Shown piece after piece: positions 35,291-46,299 of a DNA stretch of 64,000 nucleotides. Source of the DNA: Cacajao melanocephalus (taxonomy: Eukaryota; Chordata; Mammalia; Primates; Pitheciidae); the NCBI GenBank assembly GCA_963573385.1, contig CAUYLG010033242.1:162271-226270 (forward strand), read 5' to 3'. How positions within the stretch are numbered: position 1 is the stretch's first letter; every line of letters begins with the position of its first letter. Below the pieces are notes generated by a model. That model had not been told where the DNA came from and did not search any database. It saw nothing but the letters and a program-made list of their open reading frames with translations. A program made the translations under genes and the position numbers.

Positions 35291-37344
35291 AGGTTTCAGA
35301 AAGCTCATATGTCATCTACACTCCTGAGTTCCCTTGTGAACCAGGGCTCTGGCTTGCTGAGTCACTTCTCTCAGTCACTCTCTGAGGGCCAAATGTGCAG
35401 AGTCCATTGTAAGGAGAGCATTTGAATTAGCCATTCAGTGAGTGGCCTCTCCTCAAAGGTCAGTGGCCTATCTGGCCACCACAGCTGGCAGCCACAAAAG
35501 ACCTGCCGAGAATCCAATCTGGTAAAGGCTCAAGCCACTCTTCCTGGGAGTGGGCGGGTGAGTTGCAAGGTGATTTTGGTGCTGTCACAATCTCCCTTTA
35601 GACACAGCCCGTCCTCGAGGGCAAAAATAGCAGCTTTAGAGGCAAGAGAGTGTTGTGACATCATCCTCAGGTTCAGCCAGAAAACTTCACTCCAGCCAGC
35701 CAATCTTGCATGCCCCTTGGAGACTTGAGCCAAGGTCCTAAGGGACAACTTTGGTGGCACTGGGGCTCTTTCCAGCCTCCTGGCCCCAGTTCTGGACTCT
35801 GCCTATGAACCAGAGTTCCCACTCCCACCCCACCGTGCTGTTTACACACCAGGTGAAGAGGAGCACACTCACTAGTGCACGGTGGCTGGACTCGTACCTA
35901 CCTCCATCTCCCCAGGGCTGAGTACTGTAGACCTGCAGGGCCTGCAGCCTCTCTGGGCTTAGGAGCACACAGGCTGAGCTGAAGATGCTGAGGATGGCAC
36001 CTAGCCTAGAGGCTGAACTGAGGGGAAGACATTATGCACTCTCTGGGAGGTGGGAGAGAGGGAGGGTGTTTGCAGAGAGAGAAAAGGAGTTTATGCGCAA
36101 CTCTGGGTGTGTGTGTGTGTTTGCATGTGTGTGTGCCTGTCCTGCAGCAGAAGATGGCAGGCAGGAATGGGGACTCCACAGCCTCCACTGAATAGAAAGG
36201 TTTTGAAATTGATAAATTACTTTGTATTGGGGGAAAATGATTTGACCAGGTTTCAAGTGTCTCAGAGAAGGGAAGCTTCTCTTGGGCCAAGTATTGATTG
36301 CATTTAATAGAGCTGGGACTTTCTCACTTAAAAACAACAAAATAAACATCTAAGAGAAGGCACTAACACACATACACCCTCTCAATCTCTCTCTCTCCTT
36401 CCTTCTTTCCCTTCTATCTAAGGACAGGAAGGGCTCCAGAGACCCACTCAAGGCTGGGGTAGGAGCGGGTGCAGTGCTGATGTCAAAGCCATGGAGTTCC
36501 TTTGGGGCAGATTGATGGTGGGGGCTCAGGAGAACAGGGGGCCTTGGGTTGGTCCCATTCTTCACAGATTGATTTTGCCAAACAGCAATTGTCAGAGCCT
36601 TTGATAAATCACTAACCCAGTGATGAATGCCCTGAAGCTGGGTGGGGTCGGGGGAAGGATGCTGGTCTGGGAGGCAGCCCATGGAGGCAGAGGGGCAAGG
36701 ATGGAGGGCTGAGGGCAGGGGGAGCCAGTCAAGCCAAAGTGAATCTATAAACCCTGTGAGATACCCCTGGATAGCTTATCCTAGGCTTGTCTCTCAACAG
36801 GATTTGACCATAATCATTGACTCAGCAGTGCCCCACATTTCATCTTCAGTCTGTCTCTCATCTGTCTGTCTGCCTCTTTATCTGGCTTCCAAATGGACTC
36901 CGATGGTTTCTTCCTAGGAGAGGATTCCTTTGGGCGTCCTGGGAAGTGGAAAAGAGTGTGGGGAAGGCTAGAAGTGAGTAGGGCCACTGCAGTGGGAAGT
37001 GGGAAGAAAGTGGTGAGGTGACCTCCTGGAATGGAGGGATGAGGCCCAGCAGGGACCTGGACCAACCAGGAGAGGGAGGAGCTGAGGGAATGCAGATGAG
37101 AGTTTGTAGAGCAGCTCTTGCCAGAGAGAAGCCAGTTTTTAGGAAGTCTTATTCTCCATGGAAGGCAAGGTCATGCCATGGGATTCTCTTATCCCCCAAA
37201 GTAGTGAGAGCAGAGACCTGCCCCAACTGAGCTCCCTGAGAAACAAGAGCAGAGAGGGAGAGGGACCAACCCAGAACCACAGAACTGATCTCTCCTCATG
37301 ACCAGAGCCTGCCTTGGAGGCAGCCCAGTTCATAGACCACAAGT
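35291..37344. other. unassigned stretch
   Basis: About 2 kb without a recognised repeat, apart from a (GT)n run at 36105-36145. Frames up to 110 codons occur on both strands, antisense to each other and without domains. Confidence 0.35.
36105..36145. repeat. (GT)n tract
   Basis: Two GT runs separated by 'ttgcat'. Confidence 0.9.
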
Positions 37345-37525
37345 TTGTATCATCTCTGGGTGATCTTGTACGTGTGACTTAGCCTCACTCACTATCTGGT
37401 TCCTCATCTATAAAATGGGATATTAAAATAGGGTTGCATGAGATTTATATTAATTAAGATTGTGTGTGTAAAGTGCTGAGCAGAGGGCCCGGCTCATAGC
37501 AAGCACTCAGTACCTATCAGCTGAG
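37345..37525 (+). mobile_element. MIR SINE
   Basis: 'gtatcatctctgggtgatct', 'ggttcctcatctataaaatg' and 'gctcatagcaagcactcagt' in MIR order. Confidence 0.85.
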
Positions 37526-38484
37526 AACCTTAGCGTTCTCCCTGGTAGCAGCATGGCAGATTTTGAAGTCACAAAAACTCCTGGCTCTGCCTGAGAGTAG
37601 AGAACTCTACCCAAGTCACCATTTACAGGCCAAGCCACGTTGATCTGTCCCTACTGTCAGTGCTTATGCACCCTGGGCAGAGGCCTCCACTCTGCCTTCT
37701 CACTAAAGGCAGCTGGCACCTAGCCCTCCAGATGCCTGCCGGCCTCTGGCAGGTATCTGCTGATACCCAGGTGTCTGCCAACGTGAGTGGGGCTGGATGC
37801 CCGCTTTAAGGCGGCTCCTAGTCTCCCGCAGCCCTCGGCACTGTCCATGGTGCTGACCCACATCCCAACCTGAGACTCGCCCACAGTGCGGAATTTCTCA
37901 CCTCAACCCCTGTTGCCCCCCAACTTTAACATCTCTGAAGTTCCCCTCCATCACCAGGAATAAATTCTGAGCTCACGTTCTGGAATGCTGCCAGGAAGAA
38001 GGAAGCGGTGTTAGTATAAAGAATCACACAAAAGGCCGCAGGTAATTATGTCTCTTTTAAGCTGCTAACAGGATTGGCCGTTTGATAAATGGGAGGATTT
38101 GAGGCTGTTTTGTCACTGACAAGCTGTTGTAAGATCATATTGGAAGCTGAAGACAGTTTATCTTCATGTGTGTGGTGGAGAGAGGGGAATTCTCTGTGGA
38201 TTTTACACCCTCTTTAAATTAATGTGATTTCCTAGGCTGGTCCTGTGCTCTGGAGTGAGTGATCTTTATGACTCACCCCCTGATTAGATTACCTGGCTCA
38301 GTAGCCACCTCCAGCTCCTTTGAGTGCCCTCGCCCTCCCAGGGCCCTCCCTGCTCTCATTCCTCCAAGTCCCCTCTGACCTCCTCGCTCCCTCCTCTAGC
38401 CCTACTCTCAGGTCCAGCTGCTGAGTGAGCCCACAGTTCAATTACTGCTATCTAGCCTGAGAGGCAGGAGATCTAGTTTCTTCA
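37526..38484. other. unassigned unique stretch
   Basis: No repeat recognised. 37960-38240 has the balanced, low-CpG, TAATTA-containing texture of a conserved non-coding element (see findings). Confidence 0.45.
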
Positions 38485-38675
38485 GTTCCTCTGAAGGGAG
38501 CAGAAGAGAGGGAGGTAGGGTGGGAAGAAGAGGAAGGCGATGGGAGAGGGAGGGAGGGAAGCAGTGGAGGAGAGAATAAATGAGACAAAGAGGGAGTTGA
38601 AACAGAAACAGAGAGCCAAGCTGAGCCAAAGAAAGAAAAGAGATAAAAACAGTAGCAAAGAGAGAGGAGGGTTAT
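38485..38675. repeat. polypurine tract
   Basis: About 190 bases mostly A/G on the + strand, with GGGAGGGAGGG near the middle. Confidence 0.85.
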
Positions 38676-38754
38676 TTCTTTTATTTCCAGAACCTTCCTT
38701 AAAACACAGGCACCAAGGTGGCCTCCTTCCTTGAGCCCCTAAATTAAGCAGCCC

Positions 38755-38975
38755 CCTCCAGGCATACTCTATCAGATAGCTGTTTTATCTTCCTCATAGC
38801 ACCTGCCACAATTATCTTGTTTATTTATTTATTTGCTGTTACAGTATTTGTCTTCACTGCCAAATTATAAGACCCATGAGAGTAGAGAGAGATCCTGGCT
38901 GCCAGGTTCTTCCCAGAACCCCAGCACCCAGCACATAATGACTTCTTGGTCCATGTTTACAGAATGCATGATACT
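38755..38975 (+). mobile_element. L2 3' fragment
   Basis: 'catagcacctgccacaatta', 'tcttgtttatttatttattt', 'aattataagacccatgagag' and 'cagcacccagcacataatga' follow the L2 3' end. Confidence 0.8.
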
Positions 38976-39127
38976 GCATAGATTTGGAAGGGGGTCTAAA
39001 GGGGCAGGGCTGGCTTGCTCTCCTAACAGAGGTATGGAGATGAGTGAGAGAATGCAGAGTCCAGGGTTGGGTCACGGGAGGGGAATGCTTCAGTAGTTAT
39101 TTTGGGCAGAATTAGGTATCCTTTAGG

Positions 39128-39252
39128 ATACCTAAAATGTAATCTGTGAACTACATGCATCAGAGTCCCCTGGGAACCTGAATTTTCACAAGCATTCCAC
39201 AGGATTCTGAGGCAGTGGGTCTGAAGCTCACACTTTGAAAAACACTCTTCTG
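39128..39252 (+). mobile_element. MER5-type hAT DNA transposon remnant
   Basis: 'tgcatcagagtcccctggga', 'gattctgaggcagtgggtct' and 'cacactttgaaaaacactct' match MER5A/B, a non-autonomous Charlie relative. Confidence 0.8.
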
Positions 39253-39318
39253 AGAAGTGAGTAAGCTAGAGGCTCCTGCCCACAGGGAAACCTCAGCAAA
39301 ACCAGTGATCTGGGCTGC

Positions 39319-39347
39319 AGTGTGTGTGTGTGTGTGCGTGTGTGTTA
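39319..39347. repeat. (TG)n microsatellite
   Basis: GTGTGT run with one GC interruption. Confidence 0.9.
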
Positions 39348-39393
39348 GAGAGGTAGTGGTTGGAATACCTGCAATGGAATAAGAAAGCTAAAG

Positions 39394-39706
39394 CTGGCTG
39401 GGCGTGGTGACTCACACCTGTGATCCTAGCACTTTGGGAGGCTGAGGCGGATGGATCACTAGGTCAGGAGTTCAAGACCAGCCTGGCCAAGATGGTGAAA
39501 CCCAGCCTCTACTAAAGATACAAAAGTTAGCTGAAAAATACAAAACTTAGCTGGGCGTGGTGGTGCATGCCTGTAATCCCAGCTACTCAGGAGGCTGAGG
39601 CAGAGAACTGCTTGAAACCAGGATGTGGAGGTTGCAGTGAGCCAAGATCAAGCCACTGCACTCCAGCCTGGGCAACAGAGCCTCAAAAAAAAAAAAATAG
39701 AAAGAA
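39394..39706 (+). mobile_element. Alu SINE with internal duplication
   Basis: Perfect 13-base TSD 'aagaaagctaaag' at 39381-39393 and 39707-39719. The linker holds two near copies of 'tacaaaagttagctg', so a ~20-base piece was duplicated. Confidence 0.97.
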
Positions 39707-39750
39707 AAGAAAGCTAAAGTTCATTATTTCTAGCCCCCAGGTGCCACTTC

Positions 39751-39754
<4 letters not shown>

Positions 39755-39783
<29 letters not shown>

Positions 39784-39791
39784 CACACACT
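39755..39791. repeat. (CA)n microsatellite
   Basis: About sixteen CA units with one CC break near the end. Confidence 0.95.
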
Positions 39792-40404
39792 TCAGACTAC
39801 TCATAGGGGAGCCACCAAGTTCAAAGGAAGGGTTAAACCTGCTGGGAAGAGTTTCCCCACCCTACCCAGGACCCTTGAGAATGAGGAGGACAGCAACAGA
39901 TGTGAGGAGAAGAGCTCTCCCTGCCTTGTGCCCAGGGGCCTCTGCTGCCCCCACCCATTGAAGTCTCTGCAGCTGGTAAGTCATGCCTCATTTCCTAGGC
40001 AAGCTGCACACCCACCCTTAAGCATCAGGCCAGTCTCCCTTTTCAGGGGATCTCCCCCAGACTTGTCAGCAATGTAAGCTACAGGATTGATTGGCCTGTA
40101 GCTTACCACCAGCATACCACCCCAGCATACCACCCCCTAATACACACACAAATGTCACAGGCCCATCAGACTGGACATGGGCAGGGCCCTTACCAGACAC
40201 CTGAATACAGCAGTGGGTGCTCAGGGGTGAAGGCCATATACCTAGGAATGGGACAGCCTGGGTATGTGGACACTGGACCTCAGCTTGAGCCTGAAAATAG
40301 GGGGAGGAGTATAGAAGAGAAGATCCAGCCAGATAGAAAAGACAGCTCATCTGCACTTCTAGCCAGGAAAATCAAAGCATGTTGATGGAGCTACCACCAC
40401 CTCC
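39792..40404. other. unassigned stretch with a short hairpin
   Basis: No repeat family recognised. Contains the 12-bp inverted repeat at 40074-40106 and a short tandem 'gcataccacccc'. Confidence 0.4.
40074..40106. repeat. 12-bp perfect inverted repeat, 9-nt loop
   Basis: Arms GTAAGCTACAGG and CCTGTAGCTTAC around 'attgattgg'. Confidence 0.95.
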
Positions 40405-40795
40405 CACTCACCCTAGGCTCCAGTGACTCTGTCCTTACTTCATGCCTCAAACAATCCAAGCCCTCTCTGCCTCACAGTATCCTCACTCATGCCATTCCCT
40501 CTGCCTGAAACATTCTTTGACATTATTTCATCCTTTTTGTCTGGTGACACCTGCTTCTCTTCCTTGGTGGACTTTTCCAGATCCCAGGGCTCTGTGCCAC
40601 CGTGGCTCTATATCCTTCTCCATTTGCACCACTCAGCACTCTGGTCATTATATATTCAATGTCTGTCTCCCATTAGACTGTGAGTGCCATTATAGGAAGG
40701 ACCATGCCTGTGTGTCTTGTCCACTACTGTGCCCCTGCCCCGCCCTACACTGCTTGACACATGGGGGGCACTCAGATGGGAAGAATGAGACTTAA
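40405..40795 (+). mobile_element. L2 3' fragment
   Basis: 'tcatgccattccctctgcct', 'ctcccattagactgtgagtg' and 'cactactgtgcccctgcccc' follow L2. Confidence 0.82.
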
Positions 40796-40799
40796 AGAT

Positions 40800-41490
40800 T
40801 TATTTATTTCAATAAATGGCTCTTGAGCATCTGCTATGTGTCGCATATGGTGTTAGACCCTGAGGATGCAGTCATATCCAAAAAGGCTCTCTCTCTCCTC
40901 TTACAGAGGCTATTATCTGGTAGGGAGGTGCATGGTTGCCTGTACAAATAAATGTAAAAGTGCAACTGGGACAGTGCTATAAAGGAGAGGCTCATGGTGT
41001 CAACACTAATACATAAAAGGAGAATTTGGTTAAGTCAGGAAGGTTAGAGGACGCTTCCTTAGAATAAGCTATTTTTGTGAGCGAGAGAAGTTTGTGTAGA
41101 GCAATAGTGGAGGAAAAATTGTTCTGGAGGAAGAGAGAGGGAGAAGCCTATGCAAAGGCCCTGCAGCAGCAGGGAGCATGGCTTCTGCAGGGAAATGAAG
41201 GTCCAGAAGGGCTGACGTGTGTGGAGTGAGTGAGGAGGCTGAAAACTAGACAGAGACCAGACCATGCAGAGCCTTGTCAGCTGACATAGGGAATTTGCTT
41301 CTTCATCTAAAAGCAAAGGTTTAAACACTGAAGGGTTTAAACAGCAGGGGCTGAGCATCGGAGGTAGTGATATGATCAGAATTGCATTTTGAAAAGGTCA
41401 CTTAGGCTTCAGCATGAAGAAGGAAGGGAGGGAGTCTAGAGGAGGCAAAGAGACCAATTAGTGGTGTGTTGCAACCATCTAGGCTTGGAC
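40800..41490 (-). mobile_element. L2 LINE, long 3' fragment
   Basis: 'tgagcatctgctatgtgtcg', 'agcctatgcaaaggccctgc', 'cagaccatgcagagccttgt' and 'agtgatatgatcagaattgc' follow L2 reversed. It abuts the preceding plus-strand L2 tail to tail. Confidence 0.85.
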
Positions 41491-41810
41491 TGTGAAGGTG
41501 GTGTTAGAGACTGAGGATAGTGGAGTTTTGAGAGACAGTTTTCAAGCAACATCACAGGTTTGTGGCAAAAGCAGGACTAGTACCCATCTCCAGCCTTTGT
41601 CCCTTCCTGAAGCCAATGGCCTCCTTCTGGTATGTCTAGTGGGCCAACATCAGGAGGGGTTCTCAGGCCTCCTCAAGAAGTATCCCCTGGTCTCTTCACA
41701 CACACAGGTGCCCATGTTCTATACTGTGCTCGCTTTGGGATGCCCATATGCACCTTCCAAGCTGGAAGGCTCTGGCTGGATACCATCTAGGAGGTGGGTT
41801 TCTCTCACAG
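41491..41810. other. unassigned stretch
   Basis: No repeat confidently recognised. A 155-codon plus frame (41492-41959) runs through it with no recognisable domain. Confidence 0.3.
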
Positions 41811-41915
41811 CCTCAGATGCTTTGCATTCTGGGAATCGTAGTTCTGGAGCAGGAAGGCTGGGCCTGCTCCTGACTGGGTCTGGCAGGCAGCCTGGTTGCC
41901 ATGGTAGCAGCTGGG
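41811..41915. promoter_or_regulatory. ZNF143-like site plus X-box-like site
   Basis: The complement of 41824-41842 reads ACTACGATTCCCAGAATGC, very close to the ZNF143/STAF promoter motif. At 41895-41908 GTTGCCATGGTAGC differs at one base from the palindromic RFX X-box. A CAGCTG E-box and a purine-rich tract with GATA follow. Motif match is seen and promoter activity is inferred. Confidence 0.55.
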
Positions 41916-41984
41916 CTGGAGCCACCGAACCATTTCATCCACAGCTCTGCTGGCTCTGAGAGCCTCCCAGCAAGAAAGCTTGGG

Positions 41985-42042
41985 CTCAGGGGAGGAGGGG
42001 GAGGGAGAAGAGGGAGATAAAAGAAGGGAGGGAGGGGAGGAC
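41985..42042. repeat. G-rich polypurine tract
   Basis: Runs of GGGG, GGAGG and GGGAGGGAGGGG within about 58 bases, with G-quadruplex potential on the + strand. Confidence 0.8.
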
Positions 42043-42424
42043 CTCCTGGGCCTTCCCCAGAGGCCTGGGCTAAGCCTCATCCTACTCTGGGGCTTGTGGA
42101 CTGAGTTGCAGAGAAGTCACCAGGTCATCCACAGAGCAGAACTCCCTGACCACTGGGAGTCAGCTCTGCTGCTCTGCTGTTGTCAGTCAGTGAGACCCTG
42201 TAGGTTCAGCTCTGTGTATGCAGAAGCCTGTACCAGACACTGAGAAAGGAGGGAGCAGCGTCCATCCCCAGGGGAACTTGGATCCTACCTAGAAAGGCAA
42301 GAAAAGTCCAAAAGAATCACAGAGCCAGGGAAAGTCTGATCCATTTTTCCCCCAAAATGTTCCTGGATTCCATTCCCTTTTCTCTGCCCCTTGGCCACCA
42401 CCCTGGTTCATTCCATCTCCCCTG

Positions 42425-42945
42425 GACAAGGTTTTCTAACACACACCCCTGCTTAAAATTCTTTAATAGCTCCCCTTTGCCCACGACTGGATCCAATCCA
42501 AATTCTGTAGTAGGACCATTCATAGCCTTTCAAATACTGGCCTGAGGCTCCCATCCAGTGTCTCCTCTTGCCTCCCCCTTGACTTCAGCCACACAGAAAT
42601 CCCCTAGTTCCTCTTTCATACCCCCGCCTTTGCACATGCTCACCTCTGCCTGAAGCACCCTTCCCTCCCTCCGCCAACCTCGAAGCATACCAAAGGCAGC
42701 TGAAACACCTCCTCCTCAGCGAAGTCTTCCAAAATCCTCTCCACCAGAGAAGAATTAATGGCCTGGTGCTGTGAGCTTCCAGAGCACTTTGTACATCCCT
42801 CTTAAGCACTTATCACCCATATTGTGAGTATTGTCTCTGTAGCTGCCTCTCCCTCTCTCTCTCCTGCATCTGAGCTGTCTCAGGGTCTCCAGTGCCCAGC
42901 ATAGTGTCTGACACAAGGTAGGTACTCAATAAATGGTGAATGGGA
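42425..42945 (+). mobile_element. L2 LINE, long 3' fragment
   Basis: 'cacacccctgcttaaaattc', 'tttaatagctcccctttgcc', 'cctttgcacatgctcacctc', 'cagtgcccagcatagtgtct' and 'ggtactcaataaatggtgaa' in L2 order. Confidence 0.9.
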
Positions 42946-43449
42946 TGGAGTTTACTGAAGGAAGGCTATTTGGGTCTTCATCACTCTCTCACTCTCCCTC
43001 CCTGTGCTCGGCTGCTGTTCCTGGGCCCCTTCCCTCCCCTGCTCCTTTCTTGGGTATCTGCATACCTCAAACACTGCAGCTGATGGGAAGACCTTATCAA
43101 GCAGCGCCTTCTATTCTGGGCAGGATAGGATGGGGACCTGCACGTGGAGGCTTCAAGCCTCTTCATGTCACTGGGAATTTACATCAAGTCACACCAGGTC
43201 CCTAGAGAGGAGGCACCTATGCCTTCAATGGAGCCATGGTTTATAGATCCAGCTCCAGGAGCTGAAAAAACTAATTAGGCTTCCCTGCTTCTCCATCTGG
43301 AGGCAGGACAATTCTAGGAAAGTCCTTCCTCCTGGGAAGATGCTCCATCTGCTTGGACCTCATCCCTGAGGATTGCCCATCCGGCCTTCCACTCACCTTT
43401 ATCGCCTACTCCCTGGTCAGTAGCTCCAAACCTCCTGGGCCAGCATTCC
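42946..43449. other. unassigned stretch
   Basis: No repeat or gene recognised. Confidence 0.3.
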
Positions 43450-43570
43450 CTGCATTAAAATCCTGGCTCTACCACTTAACACCTAGAAAGTGAAAGCCAG
43501 GTTTCTATTCTCTCCTAAATCTCATTTGCTCACTATAATAATAGGATAAAAGTCCTTGTCTACCTAGGTT
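43450..43570 (+). mobile_element. MIR fragment
   Basis: 'aaaatcctggctctaccact' and 'actataataataggataaaa' resemble MIR. The middle is altered. Confidence 0.6.
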
Positions 43571-43574
43571 GCTC

Positions 43575-43930
43575 ATTCATTGATGCATGTATGTATGTAT
43601 CATTCATTTATTCATTCACATATTCCCTTCTATGAAGATTTAATAGACATCTACTGTGAGCTAGGTACTGGATTAATCACTAGGATGCAGACATGGACCA
43701 GAAAACATGGTCCCTATCCTCAAGGAGCAGCTTACAGTCTATGGGGAAGATCATCCTCAAAGTGCTTCGAGGTAGAAGTGCAGATTATTAAGGCCAGACC
43801 TGGCCTGATCTTGAACCTCCCTATTTATTTACTTGATGAATATTTGCTGTGCACCTATGATATGGCAGGCATGGAAGATAAGGATGGAACCAACTCCCCT
43901 CATTCAATTCCTGTTCTCAGCACAGAAACA
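43575..43930 (-). mobile_element. L2 3' ends, two in tandem
   Basis: First terminus 'catctactgtgagctaggta' with 'atggtccctatcctcaagga', second terminus from 43805 'atttgctgtgcacctatgat' with 'caattcctgttctcagcaca'. Confidence 0.65.
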
Positions 43931-45059
43931 CACACAGCACAGAGAGGACTCTGAATAGTCACTGTAATACTACAACTGTGGGAGGGCCAGAGGAGTGGAG
44001 AATGCAGACTCTGTAGCCAAAAACATGAGGTCCAGACTTCTCAGGGCCTTGGATGATTGCCTGAGATGGAGAGATGGGGTCTTTTGTACTCCACAGCAGT
44101 GAAAATGAAAGGATGGAGTCCAGGTAGGACTCACTGGGCTGGGGCAAGAAGTAGCCTTCCTCTGACAGGGTCTAGAGGATGACAGAGCAAGGGGCTGTCA
44201 CAGAAAGATGTGCAAAATGGGAGAAGCGCTAGCCACACAGGGCCTGGAGAAGGCACTCGGTTCCCAGAGCACACGGAGGCTACTGTGTCACTGCCTCCAC
44301 CATTTGGTAGGATCTTTATTTTCTCCATTTTGGAGGTTCAAGAAGAACTGGTCCAGGTGTCAATCTAGTATTCTGGTGAGGAGGGCAGAGGCTGGTATGG
44401 CAGCTGGCTCAGGCTGTTCTCCTTTCTGCAGCCCCTAACACTGGGTCCACAGCCCTGAGCTGGCTCCTTAGGCCCTCCCTCTGCTCCCGTGGCTTCCGGG
44501 AACCAGAGTCTTGACTCAAGGGGATCCAGGCTCCAAGGCTTGGAGGAAGATAGACCATGGTGGGGAATAGGGAATAGGGTGGGTGGGTGGAGGTCCATGA
44601 CTAATTCTTGATGTTTCAAGAGAAAAAAATAGCTGCTGGCTTGTTCTATGAGTTCCGGGGCCTCAGTTCTCCCATCTATAAGTTGGTGGGGTTGAATTAG
44701 GCAAACTTTAAGGGCTCTTTGGCTTCTCTTTCTTCTGCAGTTGGCAACAGGGAGATGGTGGAGGGAGGCTCTGCAGAAGAAAGCTGGCTCCACCCTCCGC
44801 CAAGGGACCCAAATCAGCATTTGTTGACATTTCTCAGGATGCCCTCTGTGCTGGTGACATTTCAGAAACTTGCTCCCTGGCAGGGCTAGAGGATACAGAG
44901 CTGACCCCAAATCTACTGTCACAGGCCCTACCCAAGGACAAGTCTCACATTCCTAATAGCAGCAAGGCACCAACTCTGGGTTTAGTCCTGACTTTGCTAA
45001 GGGGCCTAGAGCCCATCTTGAAAATGCTGATTGGGACAGGAGTGCAGCAGGTCTGCGCC
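43931..45059. other. mostly unassigned stretch
   Basis: Small MIR-like piece at 44650-44735 ('ggcctcagttctcccatcta') and a possible reversed L2 end at 44815-44945. Otherwise nothing recognised. A 185-codon minus frame at 44365-44922 lacks domains. Confidence 0.35.
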
Positions 45060-45190
45060 CAGAGCTTTCCTCACCCCAAGCCTCAATGTCTGCATCTATC
45101 AAATGGAACCCATTTCTCTGCCTTCTTCAAGGGTAGTCTTGGGATTCCAACTATATAAATGTGAGCAAAGTAAAGTGTTTCACAAACAAG
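45060..45190 (+). mobile_element. MIR-like fragment
   Basis: 'aagcctcaatgtctgcatct' and 'agcaaagtaaagtgtttcac' resemble the MIR 3' half. Confidence 0.5.
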
Positions 45191-45489
45191 TGTGAGGAGC
45201 TCTGATGGAGGCATTAGGCCCAGGGCTGGGATCAGTGGGAGCAGAGCTTGGAAGAATTAATGGGATGCAGAGGCTGGAGGAACCAAGTCATATTCTGGCA
45301 AGAGCCATATGGTGAGTAGAGGCCAGCAGATAGGTCCCAGATAACCCTGTGATGCTCTTGCTGCTGCTGACAGATAGTCACAGAGCTGTAGACAGTGTCA
45401 GAACCACAAGGAGGAGACCCCAAGCCTTGTCCATTAGCTTCACTCTTCAGCCTTAGGAATGAGAGGGAGGCCAGCTTGAGAGGTCAGGT

Positions 45490-45735
45490 CAGGGAGATGG
45501 TAAAGTGCCTGAGTTTTGGAGTCAGAACTAATCCTGGCTCCATTGATCGCTAGCTGTGCAGCCTTAGACAAGTACTTAACCTCTCTGAGCCTCATTTTTC
45601 TCATCTGTAAAAGGGTGGGGGCCTAGTAATAATACATGCCTTGCAGGTTTCTTGGGAGAATTTGAGATGCTAATGTTTGTAAAGCACTTAGCATGGGCTG
45701 TCACATAGCAGTTGCTGAGAGGAGTTGCTTCACTG
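45490..45735 (+). mobile_element. MIR SINE, near full length
   Basis: 'agttttggagtcagaactaa', 'cttaacctctctgagcctca' and 'aagcacttagcatgggctgt' in order. Confidence 0.9.
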
Positions 45736-45899
45736 ATAACCATATTAGTGGCATCAGCGCTCAACCAGGAGGCAGATTGGGCTTCACCAAGAACCTTTTC
45801 CACCTCTGGCCAGCCTAGTCCATAAGGAGGGGAAATACCCCTGCCCAGAAGGTTTTTACACATTTAAATATGTGCCAGGCACCTAACATGCTCCCAATT

Positions 45900-46045
45900 C
45901 AGTATGGTGAAAAAGAGAAAGAAAACTTGATTTCTAGTCATAGTCCTAATTTGCTGATTGTGAGAGCTTGAATGACTTTGTTCCTCAGTCTGAGTCTCAA
46001 TTTTTTTCATCTTTAAACATGAAAGTAATCAGGCAAGAATCATGT
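45900..46045 (+). mobile_element. MIR fragment
   Basis: 'tctagtcatagtcctaattt' and 'gtctcaatttttttcatctt' resemble MIR. Diverged. Confidence 0.55.
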
Positions 46046-46145
46046 ATTGGTATTAATAACCATTAGGTGAATGGCTGATGGGGAAATGGACATTTGCGTG
46101 GTGTCAGAGTAACCCACAAACATAATTTACTAGAGGGAAGGTGGG

Positions 46146-46291
46146 GAGTCTAGCTTCCCAGATAAAGCCTCAAAACTGGGACCAGGCTGCCATTGTGTCC
46201 ACTTCTGGGGCCTGAGGATTTAGTCTAGGTCTGAGGCTAGCCCCCTGTTAAGAACTGGTATAAGACTTGAAGTGTGCTTCATCAGCCAGTC
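46146..46291 (+). repeat. local duplication, copy 1
   Basis: Shares 'gagtctagcttcccagataa', 'cctgaggattt', 'gtctaggtctgaggctagcc' and 'taagacttgaagtgtg' with 47901-48045 in the same order and orientation. Not a family I recognise. Confidence 0.92.
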
Positions 46292-46299
46292 CATCTGAG

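Noticed and set aside
44365..44922. 185-codon minus frame
   Set aside because: No domain, no composition typical of coding DNA, and it overlaps MIR-like and L2-like pieces.
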